The notes: a model not told the origin generated them from the letters alone. A stretch of DNA of 64,000 bases from Pantoea cypripedii (GCF_011395035.1 NZ_CP024768.1:3757865-3821864), one strand, 5' to 3'. Counted from the first letter of the stretch, positions 16,665 through 26,379 are shown. Numbers and translations are program-made.

Positions 16665-17636
16665 ATGCAAACTGTAGGCACGCCACTGCTGTGGGGCAGT
16701 TTTGCCGTTGTAGTGTTGATCATGCTGGCGATCGATCTCTTCCTCCAGGGACGTCGCGGCGCACAAACCATGTCATTCAAACAGGCCGCCATCTGGTCAC
16801 TGATTTGGGTCTCGGTCTCTCTGCTGTTCAGCGCAGCGTTCTGGTGGTATCTCGACGGCAGTGCCGGACGTGAAGTGGCTACCGCCCAGACTCTCGCCTT
16901 CCTCACCGGTTACATTCTGGAAAAAGCGCTGGCGGTGGATAACGTCTTCGTCTGGCTGATGTTGTTTAGCTACTTTGCCATTCCGGCCCAGTTGCAGCGC
17001 CGTGTCCTGATCTACGGCGTACTGGGCGCGATCGTGCTGCGTACCATCATGATTTTCGGCGGCAGCTGGCTGGTCACGCAGTTTAGCTGGATTCTGTATA
17101 TCTTCGGTGCCTTCCTGCTGTTCACCGGCCTGAAAATGGCACTGGCGAAAGAGGATGATGACAACGCGGTGGGCGATAAGCCGCTGGTGCGCTGGCTGCG
17201 TAAACACCTGCGTATGACCGAAAGCCTGGAAGGCGAAAAATTCTTCACGCGCAAAAACGGCGTGTTGTTCGCCACCCCGCTGCTGCTGGTGTTGATCATG
17301 GTGGAACTGAGCGACGTTATTTTCGCCGTTGACAGTATCCCGGCTATCTTTGCCGTCACCACTGACCCGTTTATCGTTCTGACTTCAAACCTGTTCGCTA
17401 TCCTCGGTCTGCGTGCCATGTACTTCCTGCTGGCGAACGTGGCAGAACGCTTCTCGATGCTGAAATACGGCCTGGCCATCGTACTGGTGTTTATCGGTAT
17501 TAAGATGCTTATCGTGGAGTTCTACCACATTCCGGTGGCCGTCTCGCTGGCGGTGGTGGGTGTGATTCTGGGGGGCACACTGCTGATTAATGCCTGGGTT
17601 AACCGCAGAAACGACCAGAAGAAGATCTCATCATAA
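16665..17636 (+). CDS. alx: TerC-family manganese-linked membrane protein Alx
   Basis: A 323-residue inner-membrane protein of the TerC family with about nine membrane segments. Family signatures are FLTGYILEKALAVDNVFVWL near residue 80 and VELSDVIFAVDSIPAIFAVT near 210, each with acidic residues in the membrane that suit metal or proton handling. E. coli Alx is induced by high pH and Mn2+ and has been linked to Mn2+ export. AGGA precedes the ATG. The gene is preceded by its riboswitch and followed by a strong terminator. Confidence 0.96.
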   Translation: MQTVGTPLLWGSFAVVVLIMLAIDLFLQGRRGAQTMSFKQAAIWSLIWVSVSLLFSAAFWWYLDGSAGREVATAQTLAFLTGYILEKALAVDNVFVWLMLFSYFAIPAQLQRRVLIYGVLGAIVLRTIMIFGGSWLVTQFSWILYIFGAFLLFTGLKMALAKEDDDNAVGDKPLVRWLRKHLRMTESLEGEKFFTRKNGVLFATPLLLVLIMVELSDVIFAVDSIPAIFAVTTDPFIVLTSNLFAILGLRAMYFLLANVAERFSMLKYGLAIVLVFIGIKMLIVEFYHIPVAVSLAVVGVILGGTLLINAWVNRRNDQKKISS

Positions 17637-17643
17637 TCTGCTA

Positions 17644-17672
17644 CAGGGGCGTTAATCGCCCCTGCTTTATTT
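17644..17672 (+). terminator. Terminator after alx
   Basis: An 8-bp GC-rich perfect stem (CAGGGGCG/CGCCCCTG) with loop TTAAT is followed by CTTTATTTT, 8 bases after the alx stop. Confidence 0.9.
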
Positions 17673-17868
17673 TGCGATATAACGCTCCATCCTGCCGATA
17701 TTCTGCAACCCCTTACTTCATCAGTAGATCAAAAACCCACCCATACCACAAAGCACAGAATTATCTCTTTCTTCATCGAATGTTTTCCTTATACTCCGCC
17801 AGCTACACTATCGCCGCGCGGTGATTCCGCGCAGTAAACTGATTACCGACATATAAAAAGATCGTGAT

Positions 17869-19095
17869 ATGCAAACAAACATCATTGGACGCCTGGGCGC
17901 GCTGTTCGCAGGCAGCCTGGTAAAACAAATTATGCTGGGTCTGATTGCCGGAGTGGCACTGGCCTGGTTTTCGCGCGATGCGGCACTGGCTGTTGGCCTG
18001 CTGGGGGAACTGTTCGTTCGCGCCCTGAAAGCCGTGGCGCCGTTGCTGGTACTGGTGCTGGTGATCTCGTCGATTGCCAATCACCAGCAGGGGCAAAAAA
18101 CCAATATCCGCCCGATCATCATGCTGTATCTGCTGAGCACGTTTTTCGCGGCCATCGTCGCGGTGGTGTTCAGCCACCTGTTCCCACAGGTGCTGTCGAT
18201 GAACGTCGGCAAGACCGAAATCACCCCACCCTCCGGTATTGCCGAGGTGCTACACGGCCTGCTGATGAGCATGGTGTCGAACCCGATTGAAGCACTGATG
18301 AACGCCAATTACATCGGCATTCTGGTGTGGGCGCTGGGGCTGGGTCTGGCGTTTCGTCATGCCAGTCCGAGCAGCAAAGCCTTTCTCAACGATGCCTCAA
18401 ATGCGGCGACCTGGGTGGTTCGTTGCGTGATCCGCTGCGCACCGCTGGGGATTTTTGGCCTGGTGGCGTCGATTCTCGCCTCAACCGGTTTTGATGCATT
18501 GTGGGAATATGCCAGCCTGCTGTCATTGCTGATCGGTTGTATGCTGCTGATGGCGCTGGTGGTTAACCCGCTGCTGGTATTCAACAAAATCCGCCGTAAT
18601 CCCTACCCGCTGGTCTTCACCTGCATACGTGAAAGCGGCGTCACCGCCTTCTTCACCCGCAGTTCTGCGGCGAATATTCCGGTGAATATGGCGCTGGCAA
18701 AACGGCTGGGCCTCGACGAAGACACCTATTCGGTGTCGATTCCGCTGGGAGCCACGATCAGTATGGCGGGAGCGTCAATCACCATCACCGTGCTGACGCT
18801 GGCGGCAGTGCATACGCTGGGGATTGCTGTCGATGTGCCCACCGCGATTCTGCTCAGCCTGGTGGCTTCGCTGTGCGCCTGCGGGGCCTCTGGTGTCGCC
18901 GGTGGCTCGCTGCTGCTGATCCCGGTCGCCTGCAATATGTTTGGTATTCCCAATGACCTGGCAATGCAGGTTGTTGCCGTCGGTTTTATTATTGGCGTGT
19001 TGCAGGACTCCGCCGAAACCGCGCTGAATTCCTCAACGGATATTCTGTTTACCGCAGCGGTGTGTCAGGCCGAAGCGGAGCGTTCAGCAGCATAA
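17869..19095 (+). CDS. sstT: Serine/threonine:sodium symporter
   Basis: A 408-residue dicarboxylate/amino-acid:cation symporter (DAACS family) that imports serine and threonine with Na+. It contains eight or more hydrophobic segments, the reentrant-loop serine stretch FFTRSSAANIPVNMAL near residue 262 and the GASITITVLTLAA and GVAGGSLLLIPVA segments near the substrate site. Length fits E. coli SstT (414). It is a single gene between the alx terminator and a palindromic repeat. Confidence 0.95.
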   Translation: MQTNIIGRLGALFAGSLVKQIMLGLIAGVALAWFSRDAALAVGLLGELFVRALKAVAPLLVLVLVISSIANHQQGQKTNIRPIIMLYLLSTFFAAIVAVVFSHLFPQVLSMNVGKTEITPPSGIAEVLHGLLMSMVSNPIEALMNANYIGILVWALGLGLAFRHASPSSKAFLNDASNAATWVVRCVIRCAPLGIFGLVASILASTGFDALWEYASLLSLLIGCMLLMALVVNPLLVFNKIRRNPYPLVFTCIRESGVTAFFTRSSAANIPVNMALAKRLGLDEDTYSVSIPLGATISMAGASITITVLTLAAVHTLGIAVDVPTAILLSLVASLCACGASGVAGGSLLLIPVACNMFGIPNDLAMQVVAVGFIIGVLQDSAETALNSSTDILFTAAVCQAEAERSAA

Positions 19096-19100
19096 AACCA

Positions 19101-19124
19101 GGTCGCCATCAATGGCGACCCTAC
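19101..19124. repeat. Short palindromic repeat, family A variant
   Basis: GGTCGCCAT-CA-ATGGCGACC followed by CTAC is a perfect 9-bp inverted repeat between the convergent sstT and uxaA genes. It resembles the family A elements at 30670 and 37494, with GCC in place of GGC, and may act as a terminator for either gene. Confidence 0.7.
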
Positions 19125-19131
19125 GTCCAAT

Positions 19132-20622
19132 TTACAACGTCACACCGCTTTTAAAAATCGCTAACTCACGGAAATCATTGGTTTCATTACGGCTGGATTT
19201 ACCGTTGGCAATGGCGACAATCATGTCGACAAAATCCGCCAGCATCGCCTCCATGCTCATGCCTTCAATCAGCCGTCCGGCATTAAAATCAATCCAGTGC
19301 GGTTTCTTCTCCGCCAGCTGCGTGTTGGTGGCAATTTTCACCGTCGGGACAAAGCCGCCATAAGGCGTACCGCGACCCGTCGTGAACAACACCATATGGC
19401 AGCCCGCCCCAGCCAGTGCGCTGGTGGCGACCGCATCATTGCCCGGAGCACTCAGCAGATTAAGACCCGGCGTTTTCAGCCGCTCACCATATTTCAGGAC
19501 ATCCACCACCTGGCTCTGTCCGGCTTTTTGCGTACAGCCCAGCGATTTTTCCTCCAGCGTCGTGATGCCCCCGGCTTTATTACCCGGAGAGGGGTTCTCG
19601 TAAATCGGCTGCTGATGATCAATAAAGTAGCGTTTGAAGTCGTTAATCATCGCCACGGTCTTATCAAAGGTGGATTCATCACGGCAGCGACTCATCAGGA
19701 TACGCTCAGCACCAAACATCTCCGGTACTTCGGTCAGTACCGTGGTACCGCCATTGGCAATCATCTGATCGGAGAAACGCCCCAGCATCGGGTTGGCGGT
19801 GATGCCGGAAAAACCATCTGATCCCCCACACTCCAGCCCGAATTTTAGTTCGCTCAGCTTACCTGGCTGGCGCTGGTCATGACGCATCACGTTGTACAAG
19901 GCATGCAGCCGCTCCAGCCCCGCTTCAACTTCATCATCCTGCTGCTGACACACCATAAACTGCACACGATCGCTTTCGAAGCTGCCCAGCGTATCGCGGA
20001 ACACATCCACCTGATTGTTCTCGCAGCCGAGGCCAATCACCAGCACCGCACCCGCATTGGGGTGCCGCACCATGTTCTGCAACATGGTACGGGTGTTTTC
20101 ATGATCCTGGCCCAGCTGAGAGCAACCAAACGGATGGCTGAACAGATGTACACCGTCGATCCCTGCCGCATCATCCGTCTCTTTCAGAAAACGTTGCAGG
20201 ATCTGGCGGGCAATGCCATTAACGCAGCCCACTGTCGGCAGGATCCACAGTTCATTGCGGATCCCCACCTCACCATTGGCGCGCCGATAAATTTGTACCT
20301 CGCGATCCCCGGCCTGCGGTGGTAACTCAATGAAATCAGGCTGGTAATCATATTCGTCCAGATCGCTCAGATTAGTACGGGCGTTCTGCGAATGGATGAT
20401 TTCGCCCGCCGCGATCGGTGTCGTAGCATGGGCGATGGGTAATCCGTATTTGATCACCAGCGCATCGGTTGCCAGCGGTTGCAGGGCAAATTTATGCCCG
20501 CGCCCTACCGCCTGCTGCAACTCAACACATACGTTATTGATGTCAACCTGGGTATGGGCTTCCAAATCGCGCAACGCCACAGCGACGTTATCGCGTGAAT
20601 GTATTCTTATCGCATCTTGCAT
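19132..20622 (-). CDS. uxaA: Altronate dehydratase
   Basis: A 496-residue enzyme that dehydrates D-altronate to 2-keto-3-deoxygluconate in galacturonate breakdown. The N-terminal SAF-like domain (first 90 residues) is followed by the iron-dependent catalytic region with VGCVNGIARQI, FSHPFGCSQLGQDH and ECGGSDGFSG. The C-terminus (RNETNDFRELAIFKSGVTL) is that of E. coli UxaA. It is the third gene of uxaC-uxaB-uxaA, 4 nt after uxaB. The product needs kdgK and eda, which are not in this window. Confidence 0.97.
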   Translation of the reverse strand: MQDAIRIHSRDNVAVALRDLEAHTQVDINNVCVELQQAVGRGHKFALQPLATDALVIKYGLPIAHATTPIAAGEIIHSQNARTNLSDLDEYDYQPDFIELPPQAGDREVQIYRRANGEVGIRNELWILPTVGCVNGIARQILQRFLKETDDAAGIDGVHLFSHPFGCSQLGQDHENTRTMLQNMVRHPNAGAVLVIGLGCENNQVDVFRDTLGSFESDRVQFMVCQQQDDEVEAGLERLHALYNVMRHDQRQPGKLSELKFGLECGGSDGFSGITANPMLGRFSDQMIANGGTTVLTEVPEMFGAERILMSRCRDESTFDKTVAMINDFKRYFIDHQQPIYENPSPGNKAGGITTLEEKSLGCTQKAGQSQVVDVLKYGERLKTPGLNLLSAPGNDAVATSALAGAGCHMVLFTTGRGTPYGGFVPTVKIATNTQLAEKKPHWIDFNAGRLIEGMSMEAMLADFVDMIVAIANGKSSRNETNDFRELAIFKSGVTL

Positions 20623-20626
20623 AGCG

Positions 20627-22078
20627 TTATCTCAGTTGTGTCAGCGCCGTCCGCATCCCGTGAACGATGATGTTTTGCAGGTGATGGCTTACCGCAGCCA
20701 CCAATCCTGGCTGCCGGGTTAAATCTTCACCCCAGTGGCTGGCGTCGCTCAGTACGGTGCGTACCAGTTGTTCCGGGGTTTGCTGATCCGCTTCCAGCGC
20801 AGGCCACAGCTCAGCATAGCGTTGCAGCCAGTGGGCATCGTCCTGTAGCGGCCAGCTTTTATCGCCCTGCTTGCCGCGATAAAACGCCAGCAATGCGGCA
20901 AAGGCGAAGGTCAGACGGGGCGGCCAGCTGTCCTGTTTCTGCTGTGCCAGCAACAGCTGCGGCAGAATCCGGGTGCGGAATTTGGTCATGCCATTCAGCG
21001 CAATCGACAGCAGCGCATGGCGAATAAACGGATTACGGAAGCGACGCTGTACCGCATCGGCAAAGGCGTGCAGTTCCACAGGCGGCAGATCAAGCGTCGG
21101 GATCACTTCTTCACGCAGCAACCCATCAACAAAGCTGGCGATCTGCGCATCCTCCATTGCTTCGCCCACGCTCTCCAGCCCCGCCTGAAACGCCACCGGG
21201 ACCATCGCCGTGTGCGCGCCATTGAGGATCGCCACTTTCTGCGCTTTGTAAGGCGTGATGTCATCAACCAGCCGCACTTCCGGTGCCAGCGCCGCCAGTT
21301 GCAACTCCTGCGCCAGCGCATCCGGCCCCTGAATCACGAACTGGTAATAAACCTCGCCCGCCACCAGGAAACGGTCTTCGTAGCCCAGGTGCGCAGCGAT
21401 TGCATCAGCGTCGGTCGGAAAGCCGGTGACGATGCGGTCCACCAGGGTGTTATAAAACGCGCAATGTTGCTGCACCCAGAGGGTGAACGCCTCTGGCAGC
21501 TGCCAGTGCCCGGCGTAGCGCAGCACCAGTTCGCGCAGCGTATCGCCGTTGTAATCAATCAATTCACAGGGAACGATCAACCAGCCTTTATCGGCGGCAC
21601 CGGCGAAATGCAGGTAACGCGCCCACAGCAGCTGGGTCAGTTTGCCGGGAAAGGAGGAGGCTGGCGCATCGTCCAGTTGGTCCTGTTCAGCAAAAGCGAT
21701 ACCGGCTTCAGTGGTATTCGAAAACACAAAACGCATCTGTGGAGCGCGTGCCAGCGCCAGGAAATCGTCAAATTGCTGATAAGGCTGAATTTCACGGTTG
21801 AGGCTGCGAATCAGGCGGGTTTCACTGACCTGCTCACCCGCCGCATTCAGCCCGCGAATCAACGTGGTATACAGCCCATCCTGCTGATTCAGTGAATCTT
21901 TCACTTCCCTGTTGCGCGGCCGCACCACCACCACACCCGCATCGGTGCCCTGATGTTCATTCAGCCAGTCAAGCTGCCAGTCGATAAAGGCACGCAGGAA
22001 GTTACCTTCCCCGAACTGAATGACGCGATCGGTATAGTGAGCGCCGGGAAAATCGTGACGGTTAAGCCGCTGCATCAT
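20627..22078 (-). CDS. uxaB: Tagaturonate reductase (altronate oxidoreductase)
   Basis: A 483-residue NAD-dependent polyol-type dehydrogenase that reduces D-tagaturonate to D-altronate. It shows the N-terminal nucleotide-binding stretch IQFGEGNFLRAF near residue 20, FVFSNTTEAGIAF, and the catalytic-region block VDDITPYKAQKVAILNGAHT near 265. Its ATG overlaps the uxaC stop (TGATG), giving translational coupling. In E. coli uxaB lies far from uxaCA; here the three enzymes form one operon in pathway order except that uxaA is last. Confidence 0.97.
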   Translation of the reverse strand: MMQRLNRHDFPGAHYTDRVIQFGEGNFLRAFIDWQLDWLNEHQGTDAGVVVVRPRNREVKDSLNQQDGLYTTLIRGLNAAGEQVSETRLIRSLNREIQPYQQFDDFLALARAPQMRFVFSNTTEAGIAFAEQDQLDDAPASSFPGKLTQLLWARYLHFAGAADKGWLIVPCELIDYNGDTLRELVLRYAGHWQLPEAFTLWVQQHCAFYNTLVDRIVTGFPTDADAIAAHLGYEDRFLVAGEVYYQFVIQGPDALAQELQLAALAPEVRLVDDITPYKAQKVAILNGAHTAMVPVAFQAGLESVGEAMEDAQIASFVDGLLREEVIPTLDLPPVELHAFADAVQRRFRNPFIRHALLSIALNGMTKFRTRILPQLLLAQQKQDSWPPRLTFAFAALLAFYRGKQGDKSWPLQDDAHWLQRYAELWPALEADQQTPEQLVRTVLSDASHWGEDLTRQPGLVAAVSHHLQNIIVHGMRTALTQLR

Positions 22079-23493
22079 CAGGCTCCTAACTCTATGCCGA
22101 AGTAATCACGCGCATTGTTGAAACAGATGTTTTGTACCATCTGTCCCAGCAGCGCTTCGTCTGCGGGTGCTTCACCGCGTTCTACCCAGTTGCCAATCAT
22201 CTGGCACAGCAGGCGGCGGAAATATTCGTGACGGGTGTAAGACAGGAAGCTGCGGCTGTCAGTCAGCATGCCGACAAAACGGCTGAGCAAACCAATCTGC
22301 GCCAGCTGGGTCATCTGACGTTGCATGCCATCCAGCTGATCGTTAAACCACCACGCGGAACCAAATTGCATTTTGCCCGGCTCGCCTTCGCCCTGGAAAT
22401 TCCCGGCCATGGTTGCCAGCACTTCGTTATCACGCGGATTCAGGCAATACAGGATGGTTTTCGGCAGACCGTTCTGGCGGTTTTGCGCATCCAGCAGACG
22501 TGCCAGCGGGATGGCCAGCGGCGCATCATTGATGGAATCGAAGCCAGTGTCCGGTCCCAGCAATTCGAAGTGATGGCGGTTGGCGTTACGCAGCGCGCCG
22601 ATGTGATACTGCTGCGCCCAGCCACGGCGGGCATATTCGCTACCCAGCCATACCAGCACCGCCGTTCTGAATTGCGCAGTTTCCTCTGCCGACGGCGCAC
22701 TCCCCTGTAAACGACGCGCCAGAATGCTATCAAGGGTGGCCTCATCCGCTTCGGCATACACCACCACATCCAGCGCGTGGTCAGAAACCTTGCAACCGTG
22801 AGCGGCGAAATGGTCGAGACGTTTGCTTAAGGCGCGACGCAGATCGTCGAAGCGCTGCACGCTGACATCCGCCACCTGTTCCAGACGCTGGATCCACGGC
22901 AGGAAAGTGTCCAGCTCGATATTAAAGGCTTTGTCCGGACGCCAGCTCGGCAGCACTTTGACGTTAAAACTCGCGTCCTGCGCCAGCGCGTGATGATGGC
23001 GCAGATCGTCGAGGGGGTCGTCAGTAGTACCGACCATTTTGACGTTCATCTGCTGCATGATGCCGCGAGCACTGAACGCATCCTGTGCCAGCAATGCGTT
23101 ACAGCTGTCCCAGATGCGGTCTGCCGTTTGCTCAGACAGCAGAACATCGGTGATACCGAACGGACGGCGCAGTTCGAGGTGCGTCCAGTGATAGAGCGGA
23201 TTACCAATGGTGTGCGGCACGGTACGCGCCCAGGCGTTAAATTTTTCGCGATCGCTGGCGTTACCGGTACACAGGGCTTCTGGTACGCCATTGGCACGCA
23301 TCGCTCGCCACTTATAGTGGTCACCTTTCAACCAGATGTCATAGAGGTTGGTAAAGCGGTAGTTTTCGGCAATCTGCTGCGGGGGCAAATGGCAGTGATA
23401 ATCGAAAATCGGCTGGTCTTTGGCGTAGTCATGATAGAGACGACGCGCAAATTCGCTTTCCAGTAAAAAATCCTCACTCATAAAACGCGGCAT
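22078..23493 (-). CDS. uxaC: Glucuronate/galacturonate isomerase
   Basis: A 471-residue amidohydrolase-fold isomerase that turns D-glucuronate into fructuronate and D-galacturonate into tagaturonate. The metal-binding HCH motif lies in FDYHCHLPPQQIAE near residue 32, with VKMVGTTDDPLDDL and GMLTDSRSFLSYTRHEYFRR further on. Length is that of E. coli UxaC (470). It is first in the operon; an ExuR-like operator lies about 40 bases upstream of its start. Confidence 0.97.
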   Translation of the reverse strand: MPRFMSEDFLLESEFARRLYHDYAKDQPIFDYHCHLPPQQIAENYRFTNLYDIWLKGDHYKWRAMRANGVPEALCTGNASDREKFNAWARTVPHTIGNPLYHWTHLELRRPFGITDVLLSEQTADRIWDSCNALLAQDAFSARGIMQQMNVKMVGTTDDPLDDLRHHHALAQDASFNVKVLPSWRPDKAFNIELDTFLPWIQRLEQVADVSVQRFDDLRRALSKRLDHFAAHGCKVSDHALDVVVYAEADEATLDSILARRLQGSAPSAEETAQFRTAVLVWLGSEYARRGWAQQYHIGALRNANRHHFELLGPDTGFDSINDAPLAIPLARLLDAQNRQNGLPKTILYCLNPRDNEVLATMAGNFQGEGEPGKMQFGSAWWFNDQLDGMQRQMTQLAQIGLLSRFVGMLTDSRSFLSYTRHEYFRRLLCQMIGNWVERGEAPADEALLGQMVQNICFNNARDYFGIELGA

Positions 23494-23533
23494 ACCTGCT
23501 TCCTCATTTTTGTAGCCTGTCGGCTAATGACAC

Positions 23534-23552
23534 AAAGTTATCATACCAATTT
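23534..23552 (-). promoter_or_regulatory. ExuR/UxuR-like operator upstream of uxaC
   Basis: Read on the minus strand the site is AAATTGGTATGATAACTTT, close to the GntR-type ExuR/UxuR operator AAATTGGTATACCAATTT, especially in the left half. It lies 41 bases from the uxaC start, where a repressor would block transcription. Confidence 0.6.
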
Positions 23553-23715
23553 TATTAAACGGCAAAATTCTTTGCGATACACCTCACATTAATGACAGCT
23601 TTTTAGTGTGGATATGGACAAAAAAGCCGCACTAACGCAGCTAAATGGCTGTTATTACGGTGTATGACAGTATCACACACAGCTTTAAGGGTTTTTGTGA
23701 TAGCTCTCAACTTTT

Positions 23716-23733
23716 AAAGTTGTATAACAAGTT
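23716..23733. promoter_or_regulatory. ExuR-like operator between uxaC and exuT
   Basis: AAGTTGTATAACAAGTT at 23717-23733 matches the site before exuR (25238-25254) at 14 of 17 bases, with the core GTATAACAA identical. Its position suits control of exuT, and possibly of both divergent genes. The preceding TGTGA at 23696 is only half of a CRP site. Confidence 0.6.
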
Positions 23734-23890
23734 AATCTCTCGCTCCATTGATGCCAGACCGATGGCACAGGCAAGGAAATAAGGCGGCAGTTTGTGCGCC
23801 AGCGGGCGTGAAGAGAGCTGTATCACGTGCAGTCCCGCTCCAGATAACAACAGCGGCAGCGCCGCAACGACAAACTGGAAGAGGTTAATG

Positions 23891-25192
23891 ATGCGTAAGA
23901 TCAAAGGGCTACGCTGGTACATGATTGGGCTGGTGACAATGGGCACCGTACTGGGTTACCTGACGCGTAACACCATTGCCGTAGCAGCACCCACACTGGC
24001 CACTCAGCTGCACATCACCACACAGCAATATTCATATATCGTCGCCGCCTACTCTGCCTGTTATACGGTGATGCAGCCGGTAGCCGGTTATGTACTGGAC
24101 ATGCTGGGTACTAAAGTGGGTTATGCGGTATTTGCCGTGTTATGGGCAATCTTCTGTGCCGCTACCGCATTGGCGGGCAGTTGGGGCGGTTTTGCTCTGG
24201 CACGTGGTGCCGTGGGTGCCGCCGAAGCCGCGATGATCCCGGCGGGATTAAAAGCCAGCAGCGAGTGGTTCCCGGCCAAAGAACGCTCCGTTGCAGTGGG
24301 CTATTTCAACGTCGGTTCATCGATTGGTGCCATGCTGGCACCGCCGCTGGTGGTGTGGGCCATCGTGGCGCATAGCTGGGAGATGGCGTTTATCATCACC
24401 GGTGTGCTAAGCATGATCTGGGCGCTGTGCTGGCTGGTGTTTTATAAGCATCCGAAGCAACAGGACAAACTGAGTGACGAGGAACGCCACTACATTATTG
24501 CCGGCCAGGAAGTACAACATCAAACCGGCAACAGCAGCAAAATGTCAGTGGGTCAGATTCTGCGTAACCGCCAGTTCTGGGGTATTGCCCTGCCACGCTT
24601 CCTCGCCGAACCGGCCTGGGGGACCTTCAATGCCTGGATTCCCCTGTTTATGTTCAAGGTGTACGGCTTTAATTTGAAGGAAATTGCGCTGTTTGCCTGG
24701 ATGCCGATGCTGTTCGCCGATTTCGGCTGCATTCTCGGCGGTTATCTGCCTCCGTTTTTTCAGCGCGTGTTCGGCGTCAATCTGATCGTCTCACGTAAGC
24801 TGGTGGTGACCATGGGTGCAGTGCTGATGATCGGCCCGGGCACCATCGGCCTGTTTACCAGCCCTTACGTGGCGATTGGTTTGCTGTGTATCGGTGGTTT
24901 TGCGCATCAGGCGTTGTCCGGTGCTCTGATCACCCTGTCGTCCGATGTATTTGGCCGTAATGAAGTTGCCACCGCCAACGGTTTGACGGGTATGGCCGCA
25001 TGGACTGCCAGCACCCTGTTCGCTCTGGTTGTGGGTGCACTGGCCGATACGCTGGGCTTCAGCCCGCTGTTCGCCGCACTGGCGGTATTTGACCTGATCG
25101 GTGCTGTGGTGATCTGGACCGTGCTGAAAAATAAACCGGTTTCCGAGCTGGAAAGCTCAGTTCCGGCACATACAGCCGCCGCCCGCAGTTAA
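23891..25192 (+). CDS. exuT: Hexuronate transporter, MFS superfamily
   Basis: A 433-residue proton symporter for D-galacturonate and D-glucuronate with 12 membrane segments. It begins MRKIKGLRWYMIGLVTMG, as in E. coli ExuT; an adjacent ATG at 23888 is an alternative and the longer open frame upstream has no family similarity. MFS landmarks include YLTRNTIAVAAPTL and ARGAVGAAEAAMIPAGLK. GAGG lies 7 nt ahead. It diverges from uxaC across a 400-base region holding two operators. Confidence 0.96.
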   Translation: MRKIKGLRWYMIGLVTMGTVLGYLTRNTIAVAAPTLATQLHITTQQYSYIVAAYSACYTVMQPVAGYVLDMLGTKVGYAVFAVLWAIFCAATALAGSWGGFALARGAVGAAEAAMIPAGLKASSEWFPAKERSVAVGYFNVGSSIGAMLAPPLVVWAIVAHSWEMAFIITGVLSMIWALCWLVFYKHPKQQDKLSDEERHYIIAGQEVQHQTGNSSKMSVGQILRNRQFWGIALPRFLAEPAWGTFNAWIPLFMFKVYGFNLKEIALFAWMPMLFADFGCILGGYLPPFFQRVFGVNLIVSRKLVVTMGAVLMIGPGTIGLFTSPYVAIGLLCIGGFAHQALSGALITLSSDVFGRNEVATANGLTGMAAWTASTLFALVVGALADTLGFSPLFAALAVFDLIGAVVIWTVLKNKPVSELESSVPAHTAAARS

Positions 25193-25237
25193 TCTCCCAG
25201 GGCTGGTGTGAGCCAGCCCATTTCTTCCGTCCGGCTG

Positions 25238-25254
25238 AAGTGGTATAACAACTC
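25238..25254 (+). promoter_or_regulatory. ExuR-like operator upstream of exuR
   Basis: AAGTGGTATAACAACTC lies 29 bases before the exuR ATG and shares the core GTATAACAA with the exuT site. This suggests autoregulation of exuR. Confidence 0.55.
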
Positions 25255-25283
25255 AACTTTTTGTCGTAACACGGAACCGTGCC

Positions 25284-26057
25284 ATGGACCTGACCGAATC
25301 CCGTCGCCTTTATCAGCAACTGGCCAGCGAGCTGAAACGCCGCATCGAAGCCGGTGAATATCCGGTGGGCGAAAAACTCCCAGCCGAGCGATTGATCGCC
25401 GAAGAGATGCAGGTAAGCCGCACGGTGGTGCGCGAAGCCATCATCATGCTGGAAGTGGAAGGCTACGTGGAGGTGCGCAAAGGTTCCGGTATTCATGTCA
25501 TTGCCAGCCAGCAGCAGAACCGGATTGTCACCTCCAGCCAGCTGGAGTTTGCCAGTTTTGGCCCGTTTGAACTGCTCCAGGCACGTCAGCTGATTGAGAG
25601 CAATGTGGCAGAATTTGCCGCTACCCAGGTGACACGCCAGGACATCATTGCGCTGATGGCGATTCAGGAAAAAGCACGTCAGGAAGACCATTTCCGCGAT
25701 TCCGAATGGGACATGCAGTTCCATGTCCGTATTGCCCAATCAACACAAAACAGCGCCTTAGCGGCGATCGTCGAGAAAATGTGGCTGCATCGCCTGCATA
25801 ACCCCTACTGGCTGAAGCTGCATGAGCATATTGATCAACGCAACATCCTCAGCTGGTGTGACGATCACGATCAGATCCTGAAAGCACTAATCCGCAAAGA
25901 TCCCGCCGCCAGTAAGCTGGCTATGTGGCAGCATCTGGAAAATACTAAACAGATGCTGTTCAACGCTACCGCAGACGATTTTGAGTTTAATGTGGACCGT
26001 TACATGTTTGCTGAAAATCCGGTCATCCTGCCGGAAGGTACTGACAATTCTCGTTGA
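25284..26057 (+). CDS. exuR: GntR-family repressor of hexuronate genes
   Basis: A 257-residue GntR/FadR-type regulator. The winged helix occupies residues 5-75 (SRRLYQQLASELKRRIE, LPAERLIAEEMQVSRTVVREA, EVRKGSGIHV). The FCD-type effector domain follows, with metal/ligand-type residues in DMQFHVRIAQST and WCDDHDQILKALIRKD. It represses uxaCBA and exuT until galacturonate or glucuronate is present. It lies downstream of exuT on the same strand with its own operator. Confidence 0.95.
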   Translation: MDLTESRRLYQQLASELKRRIEAGEYPVGEKLPAERLIAEEMQVSRTVVREAIIMLEVEGYVEVRKGSGIHVIASQQQNRIVTSSQLEFASFGPFELLQARQLIESNVAEFAATQVTRQDIIALMAIQEKARQEDHFRDSEWDMQFHVRIAQSTQNSALAAIVEKMWLHRLHNPYWLKLHEHIDQRNILSWCDDHDQILKALIRKDPAASKLAMWQHLENTKQMLFNATADDFEFNVDRYMFAENPVILPEGTDNSR

Positions 26058-26379
26058 TTCTGCTGGATTTCCAGGCGGTTAAGTCAGTTAATCTGCAATA
26101 ATGTCAGCTCATGTAAAGCTCCTTTGGACCAGCTGCGTCAAAAGGTAAAACTCCCTATCAATGGGTACTTTCTACTGTCTCAGATTTATGATTTTTGTTA
26201 CAGTTATCGCCCTTTTCTTACCCTTTGCGACAGGGCATTAAAAAGTTGCTGATTTAACAATCAATTCTGGAAGGATCCGGAAAATCCGGCTCAGCTGTGC
26301 TCCTAAAACGCATAACCAAATTGCCAGCTTGTGCTCCAGCCCGATGGGCTCGTTTAACAATGATGTTCAGGACCGATTG
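26058..26379. other. Intergenic region before yqjA
   Basis: About 320 bases between exuR and yqjA. An AT-rich segment (26180-26260) probably holds the yqjA-mzrA promoter. I looked for a tandem CpxR box (GTAAA-N5-GTAAA), known before yqjA in E. coli: GTAAA occurs at 26114 and 26146 but with the wrong spacing. No terminator is obvious after exuR. Confidence 0.45.

Noticed and set aside
23696..23711. CRP site before exuT
   Set aside because: Only the TGTGA half is conserved; the other half (TCAAC) has too few matches to call.
26114..26150. CpxR box before yqjA
   Set aside because: The two GTAAA units are about 27 bases apart, not the 5-base spacing CpxR needs.
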